64,000 bases of DNA, taken from positions 10,891,021-10,955,020 of the forward strand of contig NW_019091362.1 in NCBI RefSeq assembly GCF_001949145.1, read 5' to 3'. Each line of letters begins with the position of its first letter. Position 1 is the stretch's first letter. The DNA is from Acanthaster planci. Its lineage: Eukaryota; Echinodermata; Asteroidea; Valvatida; Acanthasteridae. Positions 11,082-20,952 of this stretch are shown here, piece by piece. The notes beneath the pieces are model-generated. The model saw nothing but the letters and a program-made list of their open reading frames with translations. It was not told the origin of the DNA and searched no databases. The translations under genes and the position numbers were made by a program.

Positions 11082-11570
11082 TTCAAAAAGTGTCCTTCCT
11101 GGGATTCGAACCCATCATCTCTCGCTTTCAAGTACGATTCTTCCACACTGAGCCACTTCGATTTCTGAACGAACATCCTGTTTTTTAAAATTTAACCCTT
11201 AGGTTTGAATTATACATTTGAGTTTGAATTTTGAGATTGACTTTAAAAAATGTGCTCTCTGGGAATCGAACCCATCATCTCTCACTCCAAGCACGGTTCT
11301 TCCACACTGAGCCACTTCAATTTCTGAAAGAAGACCTTTTTTTATATTTAACCCTTAGGTTTGAATTATAAATTTGAGTTTGAATTTTGAAATTGACTTC
11401 AAAAAGTGTCCTCAATAGGATTCGAACCCATCATCTTTCGTTTTCAAGTACGATTCCTCCACACTGAGCCACTTCGATTTCTGAAAGAAGATCCTTTTTT
11501 TTTTAAATTTAACCCTAAGGTTTGAATTATAAATTTGAGTTTGAATTTCGAGAATGACTTTAAAAAGTGA
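11082..11570 (-). repeat. Tandem array of ~158-bp tRNA-like units
   Basis: Three near-complete units and the start of a fourth follow the gap. On the minus strand each has a perfect A-box-like TGGCTCAGTGTGG and, 27 bases later, a B-box-like GGGTTCGAATCCC (units near 11103, 11263 and 11419). These are the internal RNA polymerase III promoter boxes of a tRNA gene. The acceptor and anticodon stems do not pair convincingly, so I do not call a functional tRNA. The remainder of each unit is AT-rich (GGTTTGAATTATAAATTTGA). Best described as a tRNA-derived, SINE-like unit amplified in tandem. Confidence 0.7.
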
Positions 11571-12089
11571 CCGGGAATACAAACAGAGTTCTCATATTTC
11601 GTCACGATGAACTGGACGGGAAAATGGTTGCTATTTTTAAAAAGTGTTCCCCCTGCCTCAAATCTATTGTATTGCAGTTAGCGTTTCCAAAATGGGTCGC
11701 AAACTGGAGAAAAATAATGAGCAACGGCTTGTGCCGTTAGCAGGGCACAGGGTTTAAATTTAAATCTTGCATTGGACGGCTACTGGGAAATACTGATAAC
11801 GTGAAAATATAGTAGCGTGCCGCCCGCCCACACACCTGCTGGGGAGTGCCGCTAGACGGACGCATGGGATTAGGTCTTTCCGACGAGCGACTGAGGAAAA
11901 TTTCGATACGTAATTCGTTTGAGGGAAATATACCCCAGGCACCGCAGCACAGCAGCAAACACTCGAACAAACATTTGGTAGGCTCAATCACACTGGGAAC
12001 ACATTTTTTTATTGACGTAACTTTTACAATGGTTTAGTGTGCCTGGAGTAGTAGGGATGGGACAGTTCTAGACCAGCCTCTCTTTTCCA
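11571..12089. other. Spacer left of the Polinton, no gene seen
   Basis: About 520 bp with overlapping short reading frames on both strands but no recognisable domain. It may contain the outer part of the Polinton terminal repeat or the target sequence; I could not place the exact boundary. Confidence 0.4.
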
Positions 12090-12245
12090 CTTCCCAGACC
12101 AGCAGGGACTTTCCAAAACTCGTGACTCCGAACCAGCACTCGTGACTCCCAAACACAAAAGGGGAATTCCCTCGGGGACTTTCCACTTTCGGGAAAAAAT
12201 GGCTCTAGTCCGAACGCTCCAAGAAAAATGAGGTAAATTTTAAAA
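12090..12245 (+). repeat. Left terminal inverted repeat of the Polinton
   Basis: Words such as GTGACTCCCAAAC, CGGGGACTTTCCACTTTC and CGAACGCTCCAAGAAAAATG occur here and, as reverse complements in mirrored order, at 21640-21790. The match extends from about 12120 to 12235 with scattered differences. The outer limit and the 6-bp target duplication typical of Polintons could not be fixed by eye. Confidence 0.8.
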
Positions 12246-12265
12246 TCTATGTATAAAACAGAGAC

Positions 12266-15130
12266 ATGAACAGAGAAAACAAACCACAACGCCGCCCTGT
12301 CTTAGCGGACTTCAGGCGATTGAAAAGATCGTTTCTAGCCGACTTTGCCAAACATTACAACGTTCCCGATTACCGTCATCCGCTCCAAAAAGTCAAACCA
12401 AGCCTGAGCTTGTAAAAGCGATTTAAGAGAGTCAAATACAATTCAGAAATTTCACCCGCCAGTTATATCGTCAACTCTTATAGAAAGCACAAGACAACGA
12501 CATAGAATTCACGGCAACGGGGTCAAAAGGCAAAATTTAGCGAACACCGCAATTAAAGCGTACATTAAGCCGCAGGCAATTGAAGAAGTAGACATTCGAA
12601 GCATTGGGCGATTTAGAGACAACTATAGAAACTGAGACTTAATTTCTTTGCCTACTTTTTTTTATTTTTACAAAACATACATCGAAGACAAAACACTAGC
12701 CGAGTTTAAAGAAATTGGCTCATATAAATTACAAACGGCCATCAAGGTTCAGTTTAAAATGGAAAAGCCCGGATCGTGACCAAATTCGGCGTTTTCACAT
12801 TTACATGTACTAGTAAAAATAACGCGGTCTTTACTAAACAAGCAATTAAAGAAACGTTAAACCAGCAATTTGCAAAACATATCGAAGATGTCGAAGCTCA
12901 CGAACAGCGTGGCTTGGGCTGGATGTTTGATGAAGTCGCGTTTTACATAAACCTGGTTAAATACAATCCAGTCAGGGCTACTTACATTCCATTGCCCAAA
13001 GAACTGGCAGTAACTGCCATTGTCGACGTCCAAAACAAAGAATATCAAGAGTGCATTTGCCAGGCATTGAGAGCTGCTTTAAAGTTACATTCAGACAACG
13101 CAAAGCATCAGTTGGAAATTAATCCAAATATTAAAATACACGAGGAGCGTTTTTCGACTTACAAAAAAAGAAGACGGCTTAAATTTCACAAACATAAATT
13201 TTCCGTGTCCCGTGTCACAAATTCCACGCATCCAATTACAAAATAATTTAGCCATCAATGTATTTGGTTATACTGAGAACGACGGCACTTACGTATTTTA
13301 TAAGACTAAACGCGCAGAAAAGCCCATCAATTCACTGTATTTTACCAAAGGCGAAACGAGTCATTATTGCTGGATCAAGAACTTTTCTCGGCTGATTGGC
13401 GACGTCAATAAACACGATGGCAAATCTTTTTGGCCTGTCGCATTTTTAAACGAAAGAAAGACTATATACAAGCATCGAGAAAATTGTCAAGGAATGGACA
13501 CAGCAGCGTGAAAGGTCGAACTACCTGCTAAAGGTAAAAATACTCTCAAATTTGAAAACTATACAAATAAGCAGGACGCCCCTTTTATTATTTACGTAGA
13601 TTTTGAATCGGTTTTGGAGCGTTTACCACCAACACACACAAACACGGTTAAAACGCAAATTCACACGCCGTGCAGTTAGTCTTACGTGGTTATTAGATGT
13701 GACGGCGTGTACACGAGTGTCGAGACTCACAGAGGTCCAGATGTGGCAGTTAATCGTTGCAATCGTTGACTAGGGAAGTCGCCGCAATTGACGAAACATC
13801 TTCAAATCCAAAGCCTCTGACCAGGTTTCACGAGTTACAGAATATCTATGAAAACTGTAACACATGCTGGACTGTGAAAGACGCATCGTTTCAACCAAAG
13901 AATCACATTGCCGGTGTCACGTCCCGGATGAGCCGAAAACAAAGAGCGAAAAAGCTGCTTTTAGTTCAGTAAAAAGTTCAGAGATTACATTTGTATGACT
14001 TGCAAAAAGCCCATCAATAACTTTCGAAAAGTTCGCTATCACTATCACGTCACGGGTAAATATAGAGGCCCAGCACACGCTTACTGTAACTTAAAATTCA
14101 GAGTCGTGCCTGGTCAAACGTGTATTCCGGTAGTGCTGCATAACTTGGAAAAATACGACGCGCATTTAATTATGCAGGGCGCTTAAGCGTTTGACGGGAG
14201 TAAAATTTACGTCACGCCAAAAACACCGACAACTATATTTCGTTAAGCTTTGATCAAGTTCGGTGTTTAGACTCGTTTCATTTTATGACTGCATCGTTCG
14301 ATCGGTTGGTTAAAATTGTTCCCATAAAGATTTCAAGCTGCTCTGCGAAATGTTCCAAGAAAACATGAACCTGCTTTTAGAAAAGGGAATTTATCTTTAT
14401 GAATATATAGATTCTTTTGATAAATTTGAAGAAATGCGACTGCCTCCTCGACCTGCTTTTTATAGCTCGTCGAGGCAGTAGTCTGTTAAAGAGGAAGAAT
14501 ATACATGGGCCCAAAACGTATGGAAAACTTTCCATTGTAAAAATCTTGGAGACTAACACGATTTATACGTCGAGACAGATATATTACTACTAGCGGGTGT
14601 ATTTGATAATTTTCACCAAGTTTGTAAAAAGAACTACAGCCTTGACCCGGCTAATTATTACACGTCACCGGGCTGTCGTGAGATGCGCTTTCAAAACATT
14701 CTGGCATCGAAATGGAGCTTTTGACAAATATCGACAAGCATTTATTTATGGAAAGAGCTAAAACAGGCGGCATTTCGAGCGTAGGAGCGTAAGTCTGATT
14801 TTGAAAAGGACTTTTACAAATTGATGAATAACTCGGTCTTTGGCATGACGATGGAGAATGTGAGATTCCTCATCGATGGACATATGCTTAGGGACGTACA
14901 CGATGCCGACAAATATAAGAAGCTAACTTTTAAACCAAGTTATAAAGCGACTACGCCGGAATGTGATCTTTCATTTGTCGAAATGTATCGCATAAAAACA
15001 AAGTTAAATAAACTAATCTATTGCGGAGTAAGCGTGCTAGACCTGTCCAAAACCTTAATGTATGATTTCTATTACAATACGTTAAAAGCAGATTTCGGTT
15101 CAGACGTCTGTTAATAATACACAGACAGTT
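12266..15130 (+). pseudogene. Protein-primed-type family B DNA polymerase (Polinton PolB), broken
   Basis: Pieces in several frames line up along one polymerase. An N-terminal part (12776-13246) has YNPVRATYIPLPKEL. The exonuclease I motif is IIYVDFES near 13590-13610. A zinc-binding CMTCKKPI is followed by VTGKYRGPAHAYCNLKF (13995-14186), then EYIDSFDKFEEMRLPPRPAF and WKTFHCKNLGD (14370-14560). Palm motifs are LMNNSVFGMTMENVR at 14821-14865 and LDLSKTLMYDFYYN near 15030-15080. The catalytic box, normally YxDTDS, is shortened to YTDS (15118-15129) and preceded by two stops. Reading then runs directly into the integrase on the opposite strand, so the C-terminus is deleted. It would have replicated the element from a terminal protein primer; it cannot now. 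Confidence 0.85.
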
Positions 15131-15452
15131 TACTGTACTGCAAACCGACATCGACGACAGTTAAAGCGTATTTAAAAGTTTTACGATTCACTCGATGCCA
15201 GGGTGGGTACAAAACGTCCAATTGATGCGCACCATTCGGTCTTACAAACTCGGTTTGCAACACCGTAGGTCTCGGCATGTAATCGTTGCGGGAAAATAAA
15301 TTTGCCAAATTGCCTGCTTTTTTAACCACGATCTCACTGTCGATTTTTCTACACGTCTGTTGACTCAAGTGATTTGCGGCACGTTCACCTCGCCAATAGC
15401 CTTGGGGACTGTAAAACAATTTTGAAAATTATTTTCCCTTTGATTTATCCAT
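15111..15452 (-). pseudogene. Polinton integrase (retrovirus-like), N-terminal part only
   Basis: From ATG at 15452 the minus strand reads MDKSKGK, a stop, then FYSPQGYWRGERAANHLSQ, MPRPTVLQTEF, GAHQLDVLYPPWH and KYALTVVDV. This is the typical course of the integrase found in Polintons, with the first catalytic aspartate in HQLDVL. It ends after about 110 residues at 15111-15130, where DNA polymerase begins on the other strand, so the remaining two catalytic residues are missing. The enzyme would cut and join element ends at new sites. The early stop and the truncation make it inactive. Confidence 0.85.
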
Positions 15453-15518
15453 TACTGTCAGCTTTTTGAAATAAATCTAAACTAAACCAATAAACTATAA
15501 ACCTACCAAAGCAGTTCC

Positions 15519-15899
15519 TTACAAAATCCATTTATACTCGCGAACCTTTTGATCTTCGGAAGGTTCATAAAAATCGGATAACTTGGGCTCTGGCGGCAAC
15601 GGTAACACGTTTTTACCAGTCATGTCGGCGTAAGTTCTCAACACTTCGTCCACGTTTACAAAAGTCTGTTGACTGGCAGGTTCCTGCCGCATACGCTCGT
15701 TTAAAAAGTCTAGCATGTGCACTCGATTTTCTTCCCAAGTTTGTTTAGCTTGCGCCAATTATTCCAACGCGAGGTCGTGCCTTTTACCTTCCTCGTCTCT
15801 TTTGTTCTTTATACTCAAGCTGCTAAATAAAACATTTGAACCCGTAAATGCCAGAGCGTTTACTATAGCTCCACCGACCATCATTAAAGCACTAGCCAT
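15519..15899 (-). pseudogene. Small conserved Polinton-type membrane protein, one in-frame stop
   Basis: A 126-codon frame starts at ATG 15899 with MASALMMVGGAIVNALAFTG, a hydrophobic N-terminal segment, followed by SIKNKRDEEGKRHDLALE. A stop (TAA, 15759-15761) is followed in the same frame by 79 codons including LDFLNERMRQEP and LPLPPEPKLSDFY. From memory, a protein of this layout (N-terminal membrane segment, charged helix, LPPEPxLSDFYxPS end) recurs in Polintons; its function is not known to me. Apart from one stop this is the best-preserved gene in the element. Confidence 0.65.
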
Positions 15900-15921
15900 T
15901 TTAAAAGACGTATTTTAAAAC

Positions 15922-16455
15922 ATGAATCAAGAAGTGAAAGACCAGTTGGCAGAAATTCAAGCCGATTAAAGCTCAATTCAATTCAAGCTTGAAAGGTGTC
16001 TTTATCCTGTTTAAAGATCCAGCGGTTTCCAATCCCCCAAAATTTATAATCCGCACATCACGAAATGTGTCGTCACGGTCGAAGGTAAACCGAATCAATC
16101 ATACTCGCAAGGGCTTTTCAAACATCAGCATTTTGCCGAAGTTAATAAATATTTCTGAGATCCGGAAACAGAATCGGCTCCAGCGGTTGTAAAGGATTTA
16201 ATTTAACAGGTGTCGATATGGCGAGTTATTTAAAAGATAAATATGGCCTCTGGCTAGACTTCAGGAGCTCGGACGATAATTCAGCTCATTGATCAGGTCG
16301 TCCCTTAGGTGGAGGCGGAGACATTTCGATACAAATGGAAAGACAGGCCAAAACTGCTGGCCCTTAATTCAATGATGTACGTATTTTTAATAATGGATGT
16401 GCAATTGACGGTTGAGGACGGAATTTTAAGAGCTTGGTTTATTAAGTTGGGTTAA
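15922..16455 (+). pseudogene. Polinton protein of unknown function, possibly virion
   Basis: One frame from ATG 15922 (MNQEVKDQLAEIQAD) to TAA 16453 carries about seven stops but keeps protein-like blocks: TKCVVTVEGKPNQSYSQG, FKHQHFAEVNKYF, TSGARTIIQLIDQ and VFLIMDVQLTVEDGIL. It lies between the small membrane protein and the packaging ATPase. I recognise the general pattern as a protein repeatedly seen in Polintons but cannot name it. A capsid-related role is only a guess from position. The high stop count shows long decay. Confidence 0.45.
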
Positions 16456-16463
16456 AAATAAAC

Positions 16464-17076
16464 ATGAATAAGTCACTGCACTGTGCGTTAATCGTAGGCG
16501 ATACTGGAAGTGGCAAAACGAATTGAGTGCTCGATTTATTGGAAAAGGAATATTAATTTACATTTGAAGCGATTGTAATTATTTGCCCGACGTTATTTAA
16601 AAACAAAACACATTTTGAGCGACTATGGATTTATACTGATGAAAACGTTTATTTATGCAACTTGGAAAAAGAGAACTTAGAATTAAATGAGGCAATTGAC
16701 TTGTATCAAAAGATCTTTGACGGGGTACATAGTTTATCATAGACGATTGTGCCGCTAACCAATTTATCGAGTATCGCAAGAAATCGCAAGTAACACTTGC
16801 GCGCTAAGTAAAATGGCGTTTAGTGGCAGGCACTATTTACACTCCTTTTGGTTATTGACACAGAAATATAATGCCGTTTTGAAATACTATAGGAGCAATA
16901 CGGGGTGGACAGCAATTTTCTACTGTAAAGATAAATCGTCATTTGATCAAATGTTGGACGAAAACGACGTTGTACCATACGAAGAGCGTGATCAATTAAA
17001 GCAGCATCTAAGAAATTTTAAATTTAGTAAATTAGTCGTCATTACTTGGCCACTGGGGAAGTTTTTTCACCAATAA
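16464..17076 (+). pseudogene. FtsK/HerA-type packaging ATPase (Polinton), broken
   Basis: From ATG 16464 the frame reads MNKSLHCALIVGDTGSGKTN: a Walker A (GxxGxGKT) in the first 20 residues, immediately followed by a TGA at 16524-16526. After a frame change the Walker B region reads IIDDC near 16738-16752. The C-terminal part, 16813-17076, is open and keeps SFWLLTQKYNAVLKYYRSN and FYCKDKSSFDQMLDENDVVP, both typical of the Polinton ATPase. In virus-like relatives this enzyme pumps DNA into the capsid. The Walker motifs are intact, but a stop and at least one frameshift kill the gene. Confidence 0.8.
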
Positions 17077-17112
17077 AAATGAGAAAATGTATTAATGTAA
17101 TATTGAAATTAG

Positions 17113-17625
17113 ATGGAAAATAAAATATGTAGTAGATGTAAAAAATCAAAATATCTTTCCGATTTTCAAGTGCAAATAAACAATAAAAACTAATTCTTGC
17201 TGCAACACGTGTCTGGAAATGCAGAAAATATATAGAGATAATAATAAATGTCCCCATGGGCGGCAAAAGCGCAGCTGTAAAGATTGTGAAGGAGTGTCAA
17301 TTTGCCCCCATAAGAAAATAAAACAAGATTGTAAAATTTGCAGTGATGCTGTAATAGTTATAATTAGCAACTGGATTAGCAACAGCTGCAAAATCGATAA
17401 GAAATATAACCAATACAATCCCAAGCAATTCGTTGATAAAGAATTTTTGCAAGAATTGATAGATAACAACGGGTATTGTTATTATAATGATTGCAAGGCA
17501 AATTACAATTTTTAAATTCCTCAGATATGGCATCAATTGAAAGACTAGATAATACGATTGGCCACGTGAAATGGAACTGCCTTTTAAGTTGTTTTGGGTG
17601 TAACCTCAAGTCCATAAAAAAGTGA
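17113..17625 (+). pseudogene. Cys-rich zinc-binding protein with HNH-like endonuclease end
   Basis: Starting at ATG 17113 the protein opens with CSRCKKSKYLSDF. After a frameshift it continues CCNTCLEMQKIYRDNNKCPHG and then two CPHG/CPHK...CKxC units (CPHGRQKRSCKDCEG, CPHKKIKQDCKICS). At 17450-17515 it reads NNGYCYYNDC and, after another frame change, SIERLDNTIGHVKWNC, LLSCFGCN. The paired cysteines around an E-R-L-D-N...G-H core look like an HNH-type nuclease. CPHGR...CKxC repeats are known to me from large DNA viruses of protists and relatives. It stands directly downstream of the ATPase. Specificity is unknown. Confidence 0.6.
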
Positions 17626-17659
17626 CATGAAAGTCAATACAAAAATCGAAGAAAAAGCC

Positions 17660-18303
17660 CCGAATTTAAGCATAACGTAAAAGACCGTTTATGCTCGGTC
17701 ATAGCCTCTGGCGAGTCCAAAAAATACCTGGGCAAGGAATACTCTGTCAAGGAAATCGAATCTTTAACTCCGGCAGACCAGGAAAAGCTTTTGAAACTAT
17801 ACGTGCACGGTTCGGCAAAGAGATTGTAAATGCACTTGGCAATGCGATTTTAAGTTTATACACGCGCCTTTTAGGCATCGCCACTCCGGAAAAATTGTCA
17901 GGTTTCAACATTGATTTGAATTCGAAGGAAGATATTCAATATAGATAGTAAAGATCGTCTATACGTCAAGTTTGAAGGTAAAAAGATTTTTTGAGCCGAG
18001 AAAATAACGCTAATAAATTTCTTAGTCCAAACACAATTAGACAAAAACAAGAACAGATTTTATAAGACGTGTCTTAGATCTCCAAGATTACGTTACCAGT
18101 AAACAAGGGCAGAAGTCGCCCAAGTGACCCGTATACTTGCGGAACTTCACCCGGAAAGCACAGAATTTATAGTAGAACTACCCCACGAAGCCGACCGAGC
18201 AAGCCACATTGTACAGGACCTCACTCGAGGGGTAGATGTCCAAACAGACGAATTAAATTACAGAGAACTCGTTGCTTTAAGATCGGTCTTTGCAAACAGT
18301 TAA
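17660..18303 (+). pseudogene. Polinton protein of unknown function
   Basis: Two frames together give a protein-like path: KDRLCSVIASGESKKYLGKE and EIESLTPADQEKLLKLY (17680-17810), then KEIVNALGNAILSLYTRLLG (17820-17880), LYVKFEGKKIF, and a C-terminal LHPESTEFIVELPHEADRA and DELNYRELVALRSVFANS. The middle ALGNAILSLYTRLLGI is hydrophobic enough for an amphipathic or membrane helix. A gene of this type recurs in Polintons as I remember them, but I cannot assign a function. It lies between the HNH-like gene and the coiled-coil gene, all on the plus strand. Confidence 0.45.
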
Positions 18304-18325
18304 AGAAGAATAAATTTTAAACCAG

Positions 18326-18948
18326 GGTAAATTGGATCAATTAGACACAAAAATTCAAGAGGTTAAAAACGAATTAGACGAGGCGGCGACTGATGCAGAA
18401 CGAGAAGAAATTGAACAGCAATTGGACGATTTACAAGTTGAAAGGCGAAGTAGGTTAGAAGTTATTAATAGGAACACGGATCAGTTACGAAGTCAAATTA
18501 ATCGCATTAAGGAAACAATTGAAAAGGTCATGAACAAAGATACAACTCTACGCAAGAAGATACCAACTTTGTTTAGAGAGTAAGGCATAACGACCGTCGG
18601 CTTTTTCACTAGCCGTAAGTACGATCGTATCTAGCATAATTACCGCTGCGAGAGATGCCGGCACGCCTAGTATTACACCAGAACCGACCCCGGCAACCTG
18701 AACCGAAACCACTGTCTAAAGGTGGCGTAAGAGACTGGATCAAACGACAATTGTGGAACTTGGCAAATGTTTTGAAAAGAAATGGGCCTGAAAGCGCTTG
18801 CTGCAGTATTTGCAGTCATTCGTAGCGTTTTAAGTTGGATTTTAACGTGGCGAGTAAAGCGATAGGTGGGGTTGCCGATCACGTCTGGACTTTGTTTTTA
18901 GCGGTAGGTTATTTAATTTTGACTTTTTTACAAATAATCTTAGGGTAA
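18326..18948 (+). pseudogene. Coiled-coil protein with C-terminal membrane segment (Polinton type)
   Basis: The stretch 18332-18583 encodes a charged coiled coil (KIQEVKNELDEAATDAEREE, LRSQINRIKETIEKVMNKD) ending in TLRKKIPTLFRE. A TAA then interrupts the same frame, which goes on as GITTVGFF. After frameshifts there follow RDWIKRQLWNLANVL, LAAVFAVIRSVLSWIL and finally ADHVWTLFLAVGYLILTFLQ, a membrane segment. The coiled coil followed by L-F-R-E-x-G-I-T and a glycine/hydrophobic tail is a recurring Polinton arrangement in my memory. A structural role at a membrane or capsid is inferred. No ATG is visible at the start. Confidence 0.6.
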
Positions 18949-18997
18949 AAAAAATAAGCTCATGGAAATCAGGAGTTTTTTTCTTTTACTTTTTCGT

Positions 18998-19936
18998 TCA
19001 AGTTAAAACTTTATACAGCACAAAGCCTATCACACCAACGGCAACGGCTCCTATAGTTAAAGACAGTTTTTCTTCGTTGTGTATGTCTAATGGTTTCCGT
19101 TCGGGAGTAAAGGTTAAAATTGGCTTTATATTTGGAACGGGGCAATGCTTCAAATTTGTTGGACTAGGCTCTCTTCCACTTGATCGTCAAAATCACCGGC
19201 TAAAACACCGCCACCGTTTGTACTCGGTACGTAGCCCGTCTGTACGTCTTTGGTTGCGATTTGTAAATTGTTATTGTAGCCTTCAAATGTTCCGATGCGT
19301 AAGTCCATGTAGGAAGGCACCAAATATAAACCACTACGCGACTACGAAATTTCGAGGCGTTTTCGCATATTGTAGAGAATCTTGAAGTTGGTTAATCAAT
19401 TGTTTGAGGTCGGGTTCTGAAATTAAAGTTATTGTTTATTTCTCGACAGTGTATCCAAAGCTCGCCAAAAGGATTTGTATTTATCTTTCCCTTGTAAATA
19501 ACTTTTGGGACTAGTCTAGCTCTCGGCCGGTTTAAAAGCTTACCAACTTCTTTACCCAACCTTAATCTGAGTTTTACGCCGTTATCATAATTGTCACCAA
19601 GTTTGACTTTTCGTCAACTTTAAAACTCACGCCGGGAATTGCGTTTAAAATAAAATCAAACCAACCCACATTGTAAAATCCGGGCGGAATGACTACACTT
19701 CCCTGCTCTCCAAACTGTAAAAAATCACTGAGAGCTTCTCTCTTGTGCAAGCGATGCATAACCGGGGCGTTAGAGCCAGAGGCCGTGACTAAAAGAGTGG
19801 GCCTGGGTTCGGTTACAGCTCTGGTGTGCCTAGTTCCTTCTTCGGTGTTGTCGCCTAAAAAGCCTTCTTGAATAAATTCTCAAGCGATGCGGCGGGCTTC
19901 TTGATAAATTTCGATGTTCTGTCGAGTTAATACCAT
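18998..19936 (-). pseudogene. Probable Polinton virion protein with C-terminal membrane segment
   Basis: From ATG 19936 the minus strand reads MVLTRQNIEIYQEARRIA, a stop, then EFIQEGFLGDNTEEGTRHTR, VVIPPGFYNVGWFDFILNAI and FKVDEKSNLVTIMIT. After frameshifts come NPFGELWIHCREIN, YMDLRIGTFEGYNNNLQIAT and a terminal membrane helix, LSLTIGAVAVGVIGFVLYKV, ending at TGA 18998. The order of an I-P-P-G-x-Y strand, V-D-x-x-x-x-x-V-T-I and an L-W-I-H-C-like strand recalls a beta-rich protein common in Polintons, which I take to be structural. It converges with the coiled-coil gene with 50 bp between stops. Confidence 0.5.
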
Positions 19937-19980
19937 TAAATAAATTATTGCGTCATCTTGCTCTTTATCCGATACGTCAG

Positions 19981-20487
19981 TTATCTCTTAAATTTAATCG
20001 TTGAGTTCTTAAGCTTAAGGCTAGTTATTTTTGGGTTAACCGAGACGCTAAATTCCTCCAGGGTTTCCGCTTCGTAAGCTCGAATGTAATCTCTTATTTC
20101 GTCCTAAAAGAAAATTAAAATATCTCTCTCTAAATCTGTCAACGGTATTGCGGGCCTAAGTGCTACTACAACATCCAAATTAATAGTCGCCGTCTCTAGA
20201 GAAGCAGGTAGTTCGCATCCTGGTCAAACTCCATCGGGTGCCCTTTCTGTCGGACTTCCTTCGACTTGAGTTTGCCATTCGATTTCAGTGGATATTGTAA
20301 TGTTGAAGTAACCCGGGCGGAAGCTTACTTTTCTGACTTAACTCTTTTTATCGCCTTTTAAATTGTCGATTTGATTTTCCAATTTAAACGTCTGCTCACT
20401 TTTGGTGAAATAAAAAGTGTGTCTCCGTTTTAGTACAAACGGGTTTTTAAAAGTCTTGCTAGGCAAGTTTAAATTTATTGACGGCAT
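19981..20487 (-). pseudogene. Small Polinton gene, unrecognised
   Basis: A 168-codon minus-strand frame from ATG 20487 to TAA 19981 contains three stops. Protein-like blocks include FVLKRRHTFYFTKSEQTFKL, KVSFRPGYFNITISTEIEWQ, TINLDVVVALRPAIPLTDLE and LEEFSVSVNPKITSLKLKNS. Alternating hydrophobic residues suggest a beta-rich protein, which would fit a minor virion protein, but no family is recognised. It lies just upstream of the probable virion gene in the same direction, with about 45 bp between them. Confidence 0.4.
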
Positions 20488-20523
20488 TTTCCCCGTGTTT
20501 CTCCGAGACTTGAAACAGGTCTT

Positions 20524-20861
20524 TTACGGCTTTGTGGGTTCTTTTGTCACGTCTTGATAACATACAGCAATTAAAGCACGGAGCGGTTTGCCTCTGGAAA
20601 TCTTGCCCGCTAAAACTTGGTTTACTTTAAATTCGACGAGTCCAGCTTTCTTGGTGCTCAACTGGACGTCAAGTCCATTAAGCGTTTTACTCGTTTTCCA
20701 TTTCGGCTTTTTACAACGAAACACTGGTTATATTTACCGCCCACGTTTACTGCCTCGTCTGAATAAATGCAACATAATACTAACCCACAATCCCGACAGA
20801 CGTCGAGCTTATAATCTATTTCCATCCTATTTATGTGTGAGCACATGTCTTCTTTGTCCAT
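20524..20861 (-). pseudogene. Zinc-ribbon protein of the Polinton, frameshifted
   Basis: Two overlapping minus-strand frames share this region. The first, from ATG 20861, begins MDKEDMCSHINRMEIDY and LDVCRDCGLVLCC, a C-x2-H...C-x2-C zinc ribbon in the first 30 residues. After about residue 43 the better continuation is the second frame (20524-20724): RCKKPKWKTSKTLNG, LVEFKVNQVLAGK and RGKPLRALIAVCYQDVTKEP. A short ribbon followed by R-G-K-x-x-x-A-L-I-A-V-C is reminiscent of TFIIB-like factors, but the match is brief and unproven. It is adjacent to and in line with the three other right-end genes. Confidence 0.45.
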
Positions 20862-20952
20862 GATTGTTATTTATTTAAAGGCCGTAAAAGCAACCTCAGT
20901 TATTCCTGAGAATAACCGAAGTTTAAAAATTGTACTTGACTAATTATCAAAT

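Noticed and set aside
10181-11188. Very long reading frames across 10222-11081 on both strands
   Set aside because: They exist only because N is read as any residue; no coding evidence.
11082-11570. CRISPR-like regular repeats
   Set aside because: Units are ~158 bp, diverged throughout and carry pol III boxes; no short identical repeats with unique spacers.
11082-11570. Functional tRNA genes
   Set aside because: A and B boxes are good, but acceptor and anticodon stems do not pair and anticodon positions differ between units.
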